Shown piece after piece: positions 1 to 6,758 of a stretch of 37,689 nt of DNA. The number at the start of each line of letters is the position of its first letter. Within the stretch, counting starts at the first letter, position 1. Both the position numbers and the translations under genes were made by a program. The DNA comes from Sphingobacteriales bacterium (GTDB lineage: Bacteria; Bacteroidota; Bacteroidia; Sphingobacteriales; Sphingobacteriaceae). Location of the stretch: positions 1-37,689 of the forward strand of contig JAAFJW010000014.1 of NCBI GenBank assembly GCA_013298995.1, given 5' to 3'. The notes below the pieces were generated by a model. It was not told the DNA's origin. It did no database searches and saw only the letters and a program-made list of their open reading frames with translations.

Positions 1-148
1 CTGTTCAAACTCAGATAGAAGAAAACAAAAAGGGGAAAATCCTGCCTGACAGCATTGATATTATCATGCTAAGATGCGGCTATGTTTACCCTTTTCGGTG
101 TTGTATTAAATTATACCAAAATTGTATTTTTTTTGATAGGGTAAAGAT

Positions 149-916
149 ATGAGGTATCCGCTGCCTGCCTGCGCAGGCAGGAGTAGTATGTATAAAATTA
201 CAGTTGCAAATTGGAGAGTTGATACAACGGGGCCAATGCAGGTAATTTCGGGTGCAATGGGCAAAGAAAAAGTTCATTTTCAAGCACCTGATTCGCAAAA
301 TATTCCAAGTGAGATGCAGCAATTTATTGATTGGTATAATAATACTGATAATCATATTGATTTGGTTTTAAAAGCGGCAATTGCTCACTTATGGTTTGTT
401 ACCATTCACCCTTTTGATGATGGGAATGGACGTATAACAAGAGCATTAACAGATATGATGCTTGCGAGGTCGGACAAAAGTACACAACGATTTTATAGTA
501 TGTCGGCACAAATAAGGATTGAGCGAAAAACTTATTACCAGGTACTCGAAAGTACCCAAAAAGGTGATATTGATATTAGCAATTGGTTAATTTGGTTTTT
601 AGATTGTTTAACAAATGCTTTAAAGTCATCAGAAACCGCTTTATCTAAAGTTTTAAATAAAGCTGAGTTTTGGAAAAAACATATTTTAACTGTATTTAAC
701 GAACGGCAGTTATTATTGATAAACAAATTACTTGATGGATTTGATGGAAAATTAACATCGTCAAAATGGGCGAAAATCTCAAAATGCTCATCTGATACTG
801 CACTAAGGGATATTCAAGATTTGATTAACAAAGATGTTTTGCAAAAAGAGCAAGCAAGTGGGCGAAGTACAAATTACGAACTAAAACAAATACAAAAAAG
901 GGGGTACAAAATATAA
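149..916 (+). pseudogene. Fic family protein, 5'-truncated
   Basis: Fic proteins transfer AMP or another phosphate-containing group to target hydroxyls. The catalytic motif HPFDDGNGRITR (residues 87-98) is intact. It is preceded by the stretch PMQVISGAMGKEKVHFQAP that is typical of the longer DUF4172/Fic proteins and followed by a C-terminal winged-helix-like region. Family members are usually about 350-380 aa. Here roughly the first 100-120 residues are missing, including the first Fic helix and the N-terminal region that carries the inhibitory (S/T)xxxE(G/N) motif in class II Fics. Bases 1-148 do not encode the missing part in any frame. The break coincides with a palindromic repeat at 164-181. 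Two in-frame ATGs exist, at 149 and 188. The second has AGGAG four bases upstream, contributed by the repeat, so a short product from 188 is possible. Fic identity is secure; whether the gene is expressed or dead is uncertain. Confidence 0.72.
164..181. repeat. GCAGGC palindrome, copy 1
   Basis: This is a perfect 18-bp palindrome, CCTGCCTGCGCAGGCAGG. Its core TGCCTGCGCAGGCA recurs at 9748-9767 and 9886-9903. It is far more GC-rich than the surrounding DNA. Here it lies exactly at the truncated 5' end of the Fic gene and supplies the purine-rich AGGAG before the ATG at 188. Confidence 0.85.
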
Positions 917-931
917 CCTCTAGGCTCTGCC

Positions 932-2032
932 CTAATTATACACCTTAATCATAAAAATAAAATTCTCCATTTTTTTGATTTGTTGGGTACGAGATAAGCC
1001 TGCAATATTGTTTTGCTTGGTAATATTAAGTTTGTTTTTTAGCGAATCTTGCGGTATGTTTTCTATTGATTGTAATATGTAGTTAGATTTTATGGCAAAT
1101 GCAGCACCATCGGTTTGGGTTTGTTTGCCTTTTATTAAGCCTATAATATTGCCTCGGTTATCTAATAATGGGCCGCCCGAGTTACCTGGGTTTACAGGTA
1201 TTGATACTTGGTAAGCTGTACTATCGCCATTATAACCCGTTGCCGAACTTAGGTAGCCTTTGCCATATACTACCTCATCGCGTGGGTAGCCAATGGTATA
1301 AACTTCTTCGCCTAAATCAGAAACTGATTTTTTAAAGGTATAAGGTAATGTAGGTAAATTAGTAAAAGTGGTATCGGCTATGCCTAAAATGGCAATATCA
1401 TAACTAGGGTCGATGTATATAATGTTTACTTTAAACGATTGGCCTTTGTTGTTTTGGATATACACCGAATCAGCTCCTTCTACCACATGGTAATTGGTTA
1501 CAAAATAGCCATTATTGGTAAGTGCAAAGCCACTTCCACCGTATTTACCTTGGTTGCTGTTGATGTTGTTTTCTGGTGTAGCATCGTATCCTCTTATTAA
1601 AGCATTTTGCGATTTTTTGATATTTTCCATATCACGCTTTAGTGCACTGTAATTGGTGTTGCTGTTTTTAGCCGAAAATTGCCCTGTGCCAAGTAGGGTT
1701 GCCAAGGTTGTAATAATGGCAACAGTAGCAGCAATGGCAAAGTTTTTTTTGTTTTTATTCCAAAAAATTATAATTGATGATGAGGTTTCGGTAACGCTAT
1801 GTTTAATTTCGTTGATATCTAGGGATTGGTGAATGCTGTCCATTTGGGACTGTAATTTCTTTTTTTCGCCATAGGCCTCAATCGTTTTTAGAAACGCAAG
1901 GTGTTCTACCACTTTGCTATCCAAAATAGGGTTTATATTTCTTTGGTGATCAAAGTCGGCTCTTTCTTTTTCGTTAAGTTCTTGAAAAAGGTAGGCTTCA
2001 ATTTTTTTAATTAATTCTATTTCACTTTCCAT
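932..2032 (-). CDS. membrane-anchored HtrA/trypsin-like serine protease with anti-sigma-like N-terminus
   Basis: This 366-aa protein has three parts. Residues 1-75 are a charged helical cytoplasmic segment resembling the N-terminus of Bacteroidota anti-sigma factors (IEAYLFQELNEKERADF). Residues 97-116 form one membrane helix. Residues 165-320 form a periplasmic trypsin/HtrA-type (S1C) domain with GSGFALTNNGYFVTNYHVV (His182), SYDIAIL (Asp212) and NPGNSGGPLL (Ser285), so the catalytic triad looks complete. No PDZ domain is visible. The start codon lies 1 bp after the stop of the ECF sigma factor gene, so the two are translationally coupled. The arrangement sigma factor then membrane protein is that of a sigma/anti-sigma pair. 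By inference, the N-terminus holds the sigma factor and the protease domain senses or processes envelope damage. The protease assignment is firm; the anti-sigma role is inferred from position and a weak N-terminal resemblance. Confidence 0.85.
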   Translation of the reverse strand: MESEIELIKKIEAYLFQELNEKERADFDHQRNINPILDSKVVEHLAFLKTIEAYGEKKKLQSQMDSIHQSLDINEIKHSVTETSSSIIIFWNKNKKNFAIAATVAIITTLATLLGTGQFSAKNSNTNYSALKRDMENIKKSQNALIRGYDATPENNINSNQGKYGGSGFALTNNGYFVTNYHVVEGADSVYIQNNKGQSFKVNIIYIDPSYDIAILGIADTTFTNLPTLPYTFKKSVSDLGEEVYTIGYPRDEVVYGKGYLSSATGYNGDSTAYQVSIPVNPGNSGGPLLDNRGNIIGLIKGKQTQTDGAAFAIKSNYILQSIENIPQDSLKNKLNITKQNNIAGLSRTQQIKKMENFIFMIKVYN

Positions 2033-2033
2033 T

Positions 2034-2606
2034 TTATGGGTTGTTAGTAAAAAATATTTTTTTTAAGCGTTGCAAGCACTTATATTTTTGTGTTTTGGCA
2101 TTATCGGCATTGGTATAGCCAAATTTTTCGGATATATCTTGCATGGATAATCCTTTGATATAAAAATCTTCGATAATGGTTTTACAGGGTTCGCCTAATC
2201 CTGCTAAGGAAACATTCATTAGGTTAAACTGTTTGTCTTTTTCTTCGTGTAATTCAATATCTGTTTCTACGGCTACATAATCTTCGTAATCATTTATATC
2301 GCCAAAAAAACGGGCTTTTTGGCTCAATTTTTTTAACCACAAGCGCCTACTTACCGAGTATATAAAGGTTTTGAGTTTGCTATTTAGCTCAAAATCGCCA
2401 CGTTTTATTTTATCGTGAAGCACAATTATTGTTTCTTGATAAATATCTTTTGCATCGTCATCGTTTCCGCTGTTATTGATAATTAATTGCAATATCATCG
2501 GAAAATGTAACTTATAAAGATAGGTTAACGTAGAAGAAGAGTTGTTAAGAATACCCAAAACAATCTCATTATCATTTAGTTTTATATGCTTAAAGTTTTT
2601 ATTCAT
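2034..2606 (-). CDS. RNA polymerase ECF sigma factor (sigma-70 family)
   Basis: This 190-aa protein has the two-domain layout of extracytoplasmic-function sigma factors. Region 2 (about residues 25-95) contains DDDAKDIYQETIIVLHDKI and the -10-recognition helix LKTFIYSVSRRLWLKKL. Region 4 (about residues 130-187) contains a helix-turn-helix (IKGLSMQDISEKFGYTNADN) for -35 binding. Sigma factors of this kind direct RNA polymerase to a small regulon and are usually held inactive by a membrane anti-sigma factor encoded next in the operon. Here the following gene is a membrane protease 1 bp downstream. A small lipoprotein gene diverges from the same 140-bp intergenic region and is a plausible target, although no shared promoter motif could be shown. 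Confidence 0.9.
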   Translation of the reverse strand: MNKNFKHIKLNDNEIVLGILNNSSSTLTYLYKLHFPMILQLIINNSGNDDDAKDIYQETIIVLHDKIKRGDFELNSKLKTFIYSVSRRLWLKKLSQKARFFGDINDYEDYVAVETDIELHEEKDKQFNLMNVSLAGLGEPCKTIIEDFYIKGLSMQDISEKFGYTNADNAKTQKYKCLQRLKKIFFTNNP

Positions 2607-2694
2607 TATTTAATACGATTTGCGCTAAATTGTAACCCTTATTCGATAAAAAAAATTTTTTTGCATTTTTTTATTTTTTTGGGTTACCTTTTTA

Positions 2695-2702
2695 TATATT
2701 TG
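2695..2702 (+). promoter_or_regulatory. -7 element TATATTTG for the small lipoprotein gene
   Basis: The site matches the Bacteroidota -7 consensus TAnnTTTG exactly and lies about 46 bp before the ATG. The nearest TTTG upstream (2678-2681) leaves a spacer of only 13 bp, shorter than the usual 17-23, so the -33 half is not convincing. Confidence 0.4.
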
Positions 2703-2748
2703 ATATTAATAAACGATATTAAGTACTAAATCATTAAAAAAAACAAAA

Positions 2749-2943
2749 ATGAAAAATTTCTTCAAACTTAGCTTTTTAGCTTTAACTATTTCTTTATCAG
2801 TAGCTGCTTGTTCTTCTAACAAACCTGCTGAAACTGCAACTGATTCGGTAGCTGTTGATTCTGCTGCTGTTGATACTGCAATGGTTGATACTGCTGCTGT
2901 TGTAGCTGATTCTGCCGCTGTTGACACTGCTGCAAAAAAATAA
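2749..2943 (+). CDS. small repetitive lipoprotein
   Basis: This 64-aa protein begins with a lipoprotein signal peptide, MKNFFKLSFLALTISLSVAAC, in which Cys21 is the lipidated residue (SVAA|C). The mature part is only about 43 residues and almost entirely made of Ala/Val/Asp/Thr/Ser repeats of the type VDSAAVDTA, ending in KK. There is no enzymatic domain. Similar short, acidic, repetitive lipoproteins are common in this part of the Bacteroidota and have no assigned role. The gene stands alone between its own promoter-like element and a strong terminator, divergent from the ECF sigma factor operon. It is probably anchored in the inner or outer membrane and abundant; function is unknown. The opposite-strand ORF over the same bases is a shadow caused by the repetitive codons. 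Confidence 0.8.
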   Translation: MKNFFKLSFLALTISLSVAACSSNKPAETATDSVAVDSAAVDTAMVDTAAVVADSAAVDTAAKK

Positions 2944-2963
2944 TTAGTTTTTTTAACTGATTT

Positions 2964-2999
2964 AAAAACCGCTTTAATAAAAATTAAAGCGGTTTTTTT
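2964..2999. terminator. bidirectional intrinsic terminator
   Basis: A 15-bp perfect stem (AAAAACCGCTTTAAT with ATTAAAGCGGTTTTT) encloses a 4-base loop and ends in seven T residues on the plus strand, with the matching A-tract for the minus strand. It separates the plus-strand lipoprotein gene from the minus-strand glycosyltransferase gene that ends at 3026, and should stop transcription from both sides. Confidence 0.9.
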
Positions 3000-3025
3000 A
3001 TGCTTAATTTTTTATTTCTCCATGG

Positions 3026-3769
3026 TTAAAACCGTGGGCTGGTGGTGGGATATTTTTTAAACCAGCTTCTTACCTTTAATTCTATTACACCTAAAAAGGC
3101 TTCTCTAAATATTTTGGTTGACATTTTAGATGCACCTTCGGTTCTATCGGTAAATATAATGGGTACTTCTACTACGTTAAAACCGTGTTTTATGGCGGTA
3201 AATTTCATTTCTATTTGAAAAGCGTAACCTACAAAGCGTATTTTATCTAGTTTAATGGTTTGTAAAACTTTTTTTCGGTAACATTTAAAACCTGCGGTGG
3301 CATCGTGTATTTTTATACCTGTGATAAACCGTACATAAACGGATGCAAAATAGGACATTAAAACGCGGCTCATTGGCCAATTAACTACATTTACACCCGT
3401 TACATACCTGGAACCTATGGCTACATCGGCACCATTTACACAGGCTTGCCTTAGCTTAATTAAGTCATCGGGATTGTGCGAAAAATCGGCATCCATCTCA
3501 AAAATATACTCGTAACCTCGGCTTAGTGCCCATTTAAAACCGTGTATATAAGCGGTGCCTAAGCCTAGTTTTCCGCCACGCTCTTCTATAAAAAGATTAT
3601 CGCTAAATGCTTGTTGTAGGTTTTTTACAATTTGAGCTGTGCCATCGGGCGAACCATCGTCGATAATTAGGATATTAAAATTGTGGTTTAACGAAAAAAC
3701 TTTACGAATAATTTTTTCGATGTTTTCTTTTTCGTTGTACGTGGGGATTATTACTAAACTGTCGGACAA
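3026..3769 (-). CDS. family 2 glycosyltransferase, polyprenol-phosphate mannosyltransferase (Dpm1) type
   Basis: The 247-aa protein is a GT-A glycosyltransferase that should transfer a sugar, classically mannose from GDP-mannose, to a polyprenyl phosphate at the cytoplasmic face of the membrane. Visible motifs are the N-terminal nucleotide-binding stretch VIIPTYNEKENI, LIIDDGSPDGT, the metal-binding DAD at residues 93-95 (FEMDADFSHNP), GSRYVTG and the DATAGFKCYRKK segment typical of bacterial Dpm1-like enzymes. The length matches the short form without C-terminal membrane helices. The gene appears to be its own unit: a TAnnTTTG element lies upstream and a terminator downstream. Sugar specificity cannot be read from the sequence. 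Confidence 0.88.
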   Translation of the reverse strand: MSDSLVIIPTYNEKENIEKIIRKVFSLNHNFNILIIDDGSPDGTAQIVKNLQQAFSDNLFIEERGGKLGLGTAYIHGFKWALSRGYEYIFEMDADFSHNPDDLIKLRQACVNGADVAIGSRYVTGVNVVNWPMSRVLMSYFASVYVRFITGIKIHDATAGFKCYRKKVLQTIKLDKIRFVGYAFQIEMKFTAIKHGFNVVEVPIIFTDRTEGASKMSTKIFREAFLGVIELKVRSWFKKYPTTSPRF

Positions 3770-3804
3770 TTTTTTAGGGTTTTGGGGTTATTTTAAATGT
3801 TAAA

Positions 3805-3812
3805 CAAATGTA
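3805..3812 (-). promoter_or_regulatory. -7 element TACATTTG before the Dpm1-like gene
   Basis: On the minus strand the sequence reads TACATTTG, a match to TAnnTTTG, about 36 bp before the ATG. No TTG was found at 17-23 bp upstream, so only half of the promoter is supported. Confidence 0.4.
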
Positions 3813-3865
3813 CAAAAATTAGTACCATTAGGTTTCTAAAAACAAAACCTTGGTTCAAAAAGCTA

Positions 3866-5275
3866 TCAGTCGTTTATGTAGTTGCTTTCTTTTAGCCTTG
3901 GCGATACAAAAAGGTAAATAACAATAAAAACCGAAATTAAGGCTACAAAAAACCAGTAATAATTTGCGCCTTTTAGCTGGGCAAAAAAACCATTATTGGC
4001 AATGCTGTTGTTTACCATACTTACAAATAGGTTTCCTATGGTTACGGTTAATAATAACAAGGCGTTCATGGTGCTTTTCATTGATTTTGGAGATTGTGTA
4101 TAGGAATATTCTAAGCAGGTAAGGTACACTAAAACTTCGCCAGTGGATAAAACGGCATAAGCTAGTATTTGCCACCATACGCTGGGTTGGTTGCCGGCAT
4201 CAATAGCGGTTTGTATTAAGGCAATAATTACAAACGATAGGGCGGTTAAAATTAAACCTGCTCCTATTTTACGTAAGGGAGTAAAATTGATACCTATTTT
4301 TTTGCAAAAGGGATAAACGAAATAGCTAAAAATAGGGATAAATGAAAGTAAGAAAAACGGGTTTACGGTTTGTATTTGCTCGGGTAAAAAGTTTATTCCG
4401 AAAATATGGCGGTCTAATTTGGTGGCTTGCAACACCCATTCGGATAGGCATTGGTCCCATAGTGCCCAAAAAACGGGAATAAAAGCAAAAACTGCTATTA
4501 CCCGCCAAACTGATTTTATGGCTTCTACCTTTTCGGGATTAAACTTTTGCTTGGCAACATCTAACAAGGCTTGGTCTTTTTTCTTTTTGCTAATGTTTAT
4601 AAGTGCATATAATGAGATATAAATAAAGTTGTCTTTTTTGATGCCAAAAGGTGGTATTTTAATATATTTTTTACGCCCCGAAAAAAATATTACCGTTGCA
4701 ATAGTCATTAAAATACCTGGAACGCCAAAGGCCCATTTTGCGCCATATTGTGCATATATATAGGGTATAGCCATGGTAGATAGTACCGAGCCTGCATTGA
4801 TACTAAAATAAAACCAGCTGTATGCTTTGGTCATCAAATGTTGGTTATGTGCGGTAAACTGGTCGCCTACATTGGCCGTTGTGCAAGATTTTATACCCCC
4901 AGCCCCCATGGCTATTAGCAATAAACCTATTTTAAAATAGTCTAATTGGGTATCGAAAACGGATAGTACCAAATGCCCAATACAATAAATTATAGATACA
5001 TACAGTATTACTTTGTATTTTCCAAAAAACCAATCGGCTAGGATGGCACCTAATACAGGCATTGCATAGGCTAATGAAATAAAAAGATGGGTACTTTCGT
5101 TGGCTTGCGCTTCGGCAACGGTTTGTAAGGCTGGGTTTAAAGTTGGGTTAAAAAACTGTACTACCAAAAAAGTAGGCAGTATGCTACGCATACCATAATA
5201 GCTAAAGCGTTCGGCGGCTTCGTTGCCTATAATGTAGGGGATGCTGGTGGGGAATTTGGTTTTGTTATCGGGCAT
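3866..5275 (-). CDS. POT/PTR2 family proton-coupled peptide transporter
   Basis: This 469-aa integral membrane protein belongs to the proton-dependent oligopeptide transporter group of the major facilitator superfamily, which imports di- and tripeptides. The signature ExxERFxYYG is present at residues 19-28 (EAAERFSYYG), and the second signature region GAGGIKSCTTANVGDQF follows near residue 130. Many hydrophobic segments are spread over the whole length, consistent with 12-14 helices. The start is placed at MPDNKTKFPTSIPYIIGNEA because the ExxER helix normally lies 15-25 residues from the N-terminus. The gene ends about 100 bp before the Dpm1-like gene and has its own upstream region. No partner gene suggests a special substrate. 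Confidence 0.92.
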   Translation of the reverse strand: MPDNKTKFPTSIPYIIGNEAAERFSYYGMRSILPTFLVVQFFNPTLNPALQTVAEAQANESTHLFISLAYAMPVLGAILADWFFGKYKVILYVSIIYCIGHLVLSVFDTQLDYFKIGLLLIAMGAGGIKSCTTANVGDQFTAHNQHLMTKAYSWFYFSINAGSVLSTMAIPYIYAQYGAKWAFGVPGILMTIATVIFFSGRKKYIKIPPFGIKKDNFIYISLYALINISKKKKDQALLDVAKQKFNPEKVEAIKSVWRVIAVFAFIPVFWALWDQCLSEWVLQATKLDRHIFGINFLPEQIQTVNPFFLLSFIPIFSYFVYPFCKKIGINFTPLRKIGAGLILTALSFVIIALIQTAIDAGNQPSVWWQILAYAVLSTGEVLVYLTCLEYSYTQSPKSMKSTMNALLLLTVTIGNLFVSMVNNSIANNGFFAQLKGANYYWFFVALISVFIVIYLFVSPRLKESNYIND

Positions 5276-5311
5276 TGGGAGGTTTGTAATATTTGTTTAA
5301 AGTTAAAATAA

Positions 5312-5428
5312 TTATTTGTTTAAGGCTTTTATGAAATAAAAGCTACGTTTTAAGGGGGCATCGGCTTTTAACATTTTTGACTTGGCGAAAGTGGGCGGGT
5401 AGCGATAAACTTCAATAGCATTGTTCAT
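5312..5428 (-). CDS. possible 38-aa small protein
   Basis: A short open frame, MNNAIEVYRYPPTFAKSKML then KADAPLKRSFYFIKALNK, lies in the 262-bp gap between the zeta-like operon and the POT transporter gene, on the same strand. Its codon choice looks ordinary for the window, but there is no Shine-Dalgarno sequence and no recognised family. It could be a leader peptide, a translated repeat or chance. Confidence 0.2.
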   Translation of the reverse strand: MNNAIEVYRYPPTFAKSKMLKADAPLKRSFYFIKALNK

Positions 5429-5537
5429 GTTTGTTTTAGCACAAAAGTTTATTAGAAACCTTTTAAGCCCCCCGCTTTTGGCAATATGTTGTATGCCGTT
5501 TTTTTTTCTATCTCACTACCTTTTCCCAACAGCTTAT

Positions 5538-6272
5538 TTAAGCTGGGTGTATATATTTTGCTAACCAATTAGGTACATCATTAGGTTTATTAATTACCAC
5601 TAAAGTACCATCAGTAATTTCTGCAACTAACCTTGCCTGTTTTTGCGAATTATCAAAAATATATGCTCTGTTGCTAGCTTTAACAGCAGGTAATAAATGC
5701 TCTAAACTTTTATAATATCTATTTTTTATAATTTCAGGATTTACCGAATGCCCATCTTGAGCTATTCTAACTTTTACACGGTTTATGTTTATATCAGGGT
5801 CTTCGGTGGCTATGTAATATAAATAAACCCTAAATCCACTTTTAAGGGCTTGTAGCATAAAATCAATTTTCCCAATATGGCTCATAACCGTTTCATAAGT
5901 AAAAGAAATATTTCTATTTAACAATTGTTGCCTAATAAACGCTGCTAAGTCTGCTGCTAAATAAGAGTCTATCTTGGCATTGGTAATAAAAACATTGTTG
6001 CTAACATTTACTTTAAGCCACAAATCGGTTTCTTTTCTTTTGATTGGAGAAAAAGTGCTGAAACGAAAAAAATCTTTTACCTCTTCCTCTGTAATATGTA
6101 ATTGATAATGTGAAAAATGGATGCTATTTGTTTGTGAAAGTGTTTTTTCTATATCATCTGCATTTACAAATACGCCAAGCTGTACTTTGTTATCTTTTAG
6201 TATCCCCTTAAATATGGTGGTTTTTCCTGAGCCATTTGGACCTGCAAAAACCCTCATGCGTTTTACAGCCAT
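5538..6272 (-). CDS. zeta-toxin-like P-loop ATPase/kinase
   Basis: The 244-aa protein has a Walker A motif, AGPNGSGKTT, at residues 10-19. It then follows the layout of the predicted 'zeta toxin family' P-loop proteins (COG4185-like): VFVNADDIEKTL, then a region with YETVMSHIGKIDFMLQALKSGFRVYLYYIAT, then RVKVRIAQDGHSV and a conserved RYYKSLEHLLPAV segment. Zeta toxins phosphorylate UDP-N-acetylglucosamine and inhibit cell-wall synthesis; many relatives of this type have untested substrates. The start codon is 1 bp beyond the stop of a 98-aa gene, so the two form a coupled pair as in toxin-antitoxin loci. The long insert at residues 60-90 is less conserved. Toxicity is an inference from family and context only. 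Confidence 0.75.
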   Translation of the reverse strand: MAVKRMRVFAGPNGSGKTTIFKGILKDNKVQLGVFVNADDIEKTLSQTNSIHFSHYQLHITEEEVKDFFRFSTFSPIKRKETDLWLKVNVSNNVFITNAKIDSYLAADLAAFIRQQLLNRNISFTYETVMSHIGKIDFMLQALKSGFRVYLYYIATEDPDININRVKVRIAQDGHSVNPEIIKNRYYKSLEHLLPAVKASNRAYIFDNSQKQARLVAEITDGTLVVINKPNDVPNWLAKYIHPA

Positions 6273-6273
6273 C

Positions 6274-6570
6274 CTATTTTAAGTTAAATTGTTCGGGTAG
6301 ATTGATTAAAGACTTTTGTATGTTTTTTATAAACCTTTTATGCCCGTTGGGGCTTATAGCAAATAACATCCCATCTTCTTCTACATAAACTGGTACATTT
6401 GTTTGCTTTGCTGCCTCGTTGGCTTGGTGAGTAGCATTAACTACTGCACCTAAAATAGCACCTATTAAAGCTCCGTCTTCTTTGTCTTTTGAAAATAAGG
6501 CACCTAATGCTGCTCCTAATACACCTCCTTTAATAAGAGTTTCTATCAATTGGTTATCTTCTTTTTGCAT
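6274..6570 (-). CDS. small glycine-zipper protein, partner of the zeta-like ATPase
   Basis: This 98-aa protein is not from a family I recognise. Residues 12-46 contain two glycine-rich hydrophobic stretches (GGVLGAALGALF and GALIGAILGAVV) separated by a charged turn, the pattern of glycine-zipper hairpins that insert in or associate with membranes. Residues 55-98 form a soluble tail (NVPVYVEEDGMLFAISPNGH) that ends in a basic/amphipathic segment. It is the first gene of a two-gene unit; its stop codon is 1 bp before the start of the zeta-like ATPase. The place is that of an antitoxin, but it does not resemble epsilon or any DNA-binding antitoxin I know. A structural or membrane-targeting role for the pair is equally possible. 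Confidence 0.65.
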   Translation of the reverse strand: MQKEDNQLIETLIKGGVLGAALGALFSKDKEDGALIGAILGAVVNATHQANEAAKQTNVPVYVEEDGMLFAISPNGHKRFIKNIQKSLINLPEQFNLK

Positions 6571-6758
6571 GGTTCAAAGGTAATTAAATTACTTTTATTT
6601 CCCCACTCATCGACTTCGGCAATAAAGTATCTCGGGTGTGGGTTGAGGTGCGGGTTTGAATTTTTGGTTAGATTTGATTTTTTGAAAATATACCATCAAC
6701 AACGTTGTGAAGCTTTACATATAAACAAATTTAGTATCAATAAAAATAAATTAAATAT

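Noticed and set aside
1-148. N-terminal part of Fic or another gene before position 149
   Set aside because: No frame resembles the missing Fic region. One frame is open from base 3 to about 152 and could be the end of an upstream gene, but its last part looks non-coding.
2706-2927. Minus-strand ORF of 73 aa opposite the lipoprotein gene
   Set aside because: It is a shadow produced by the repetitive codons of the lipoprotein, and has no signal or domain.
6691-6715. 10-bp palindrome ACAACGTTGT at 6699-6708 as an operator of the zeta-like operon
   Set aside because: It is short, over 125 bp from the start codon and nearer the end of the neighbouring gene; chance is likely.
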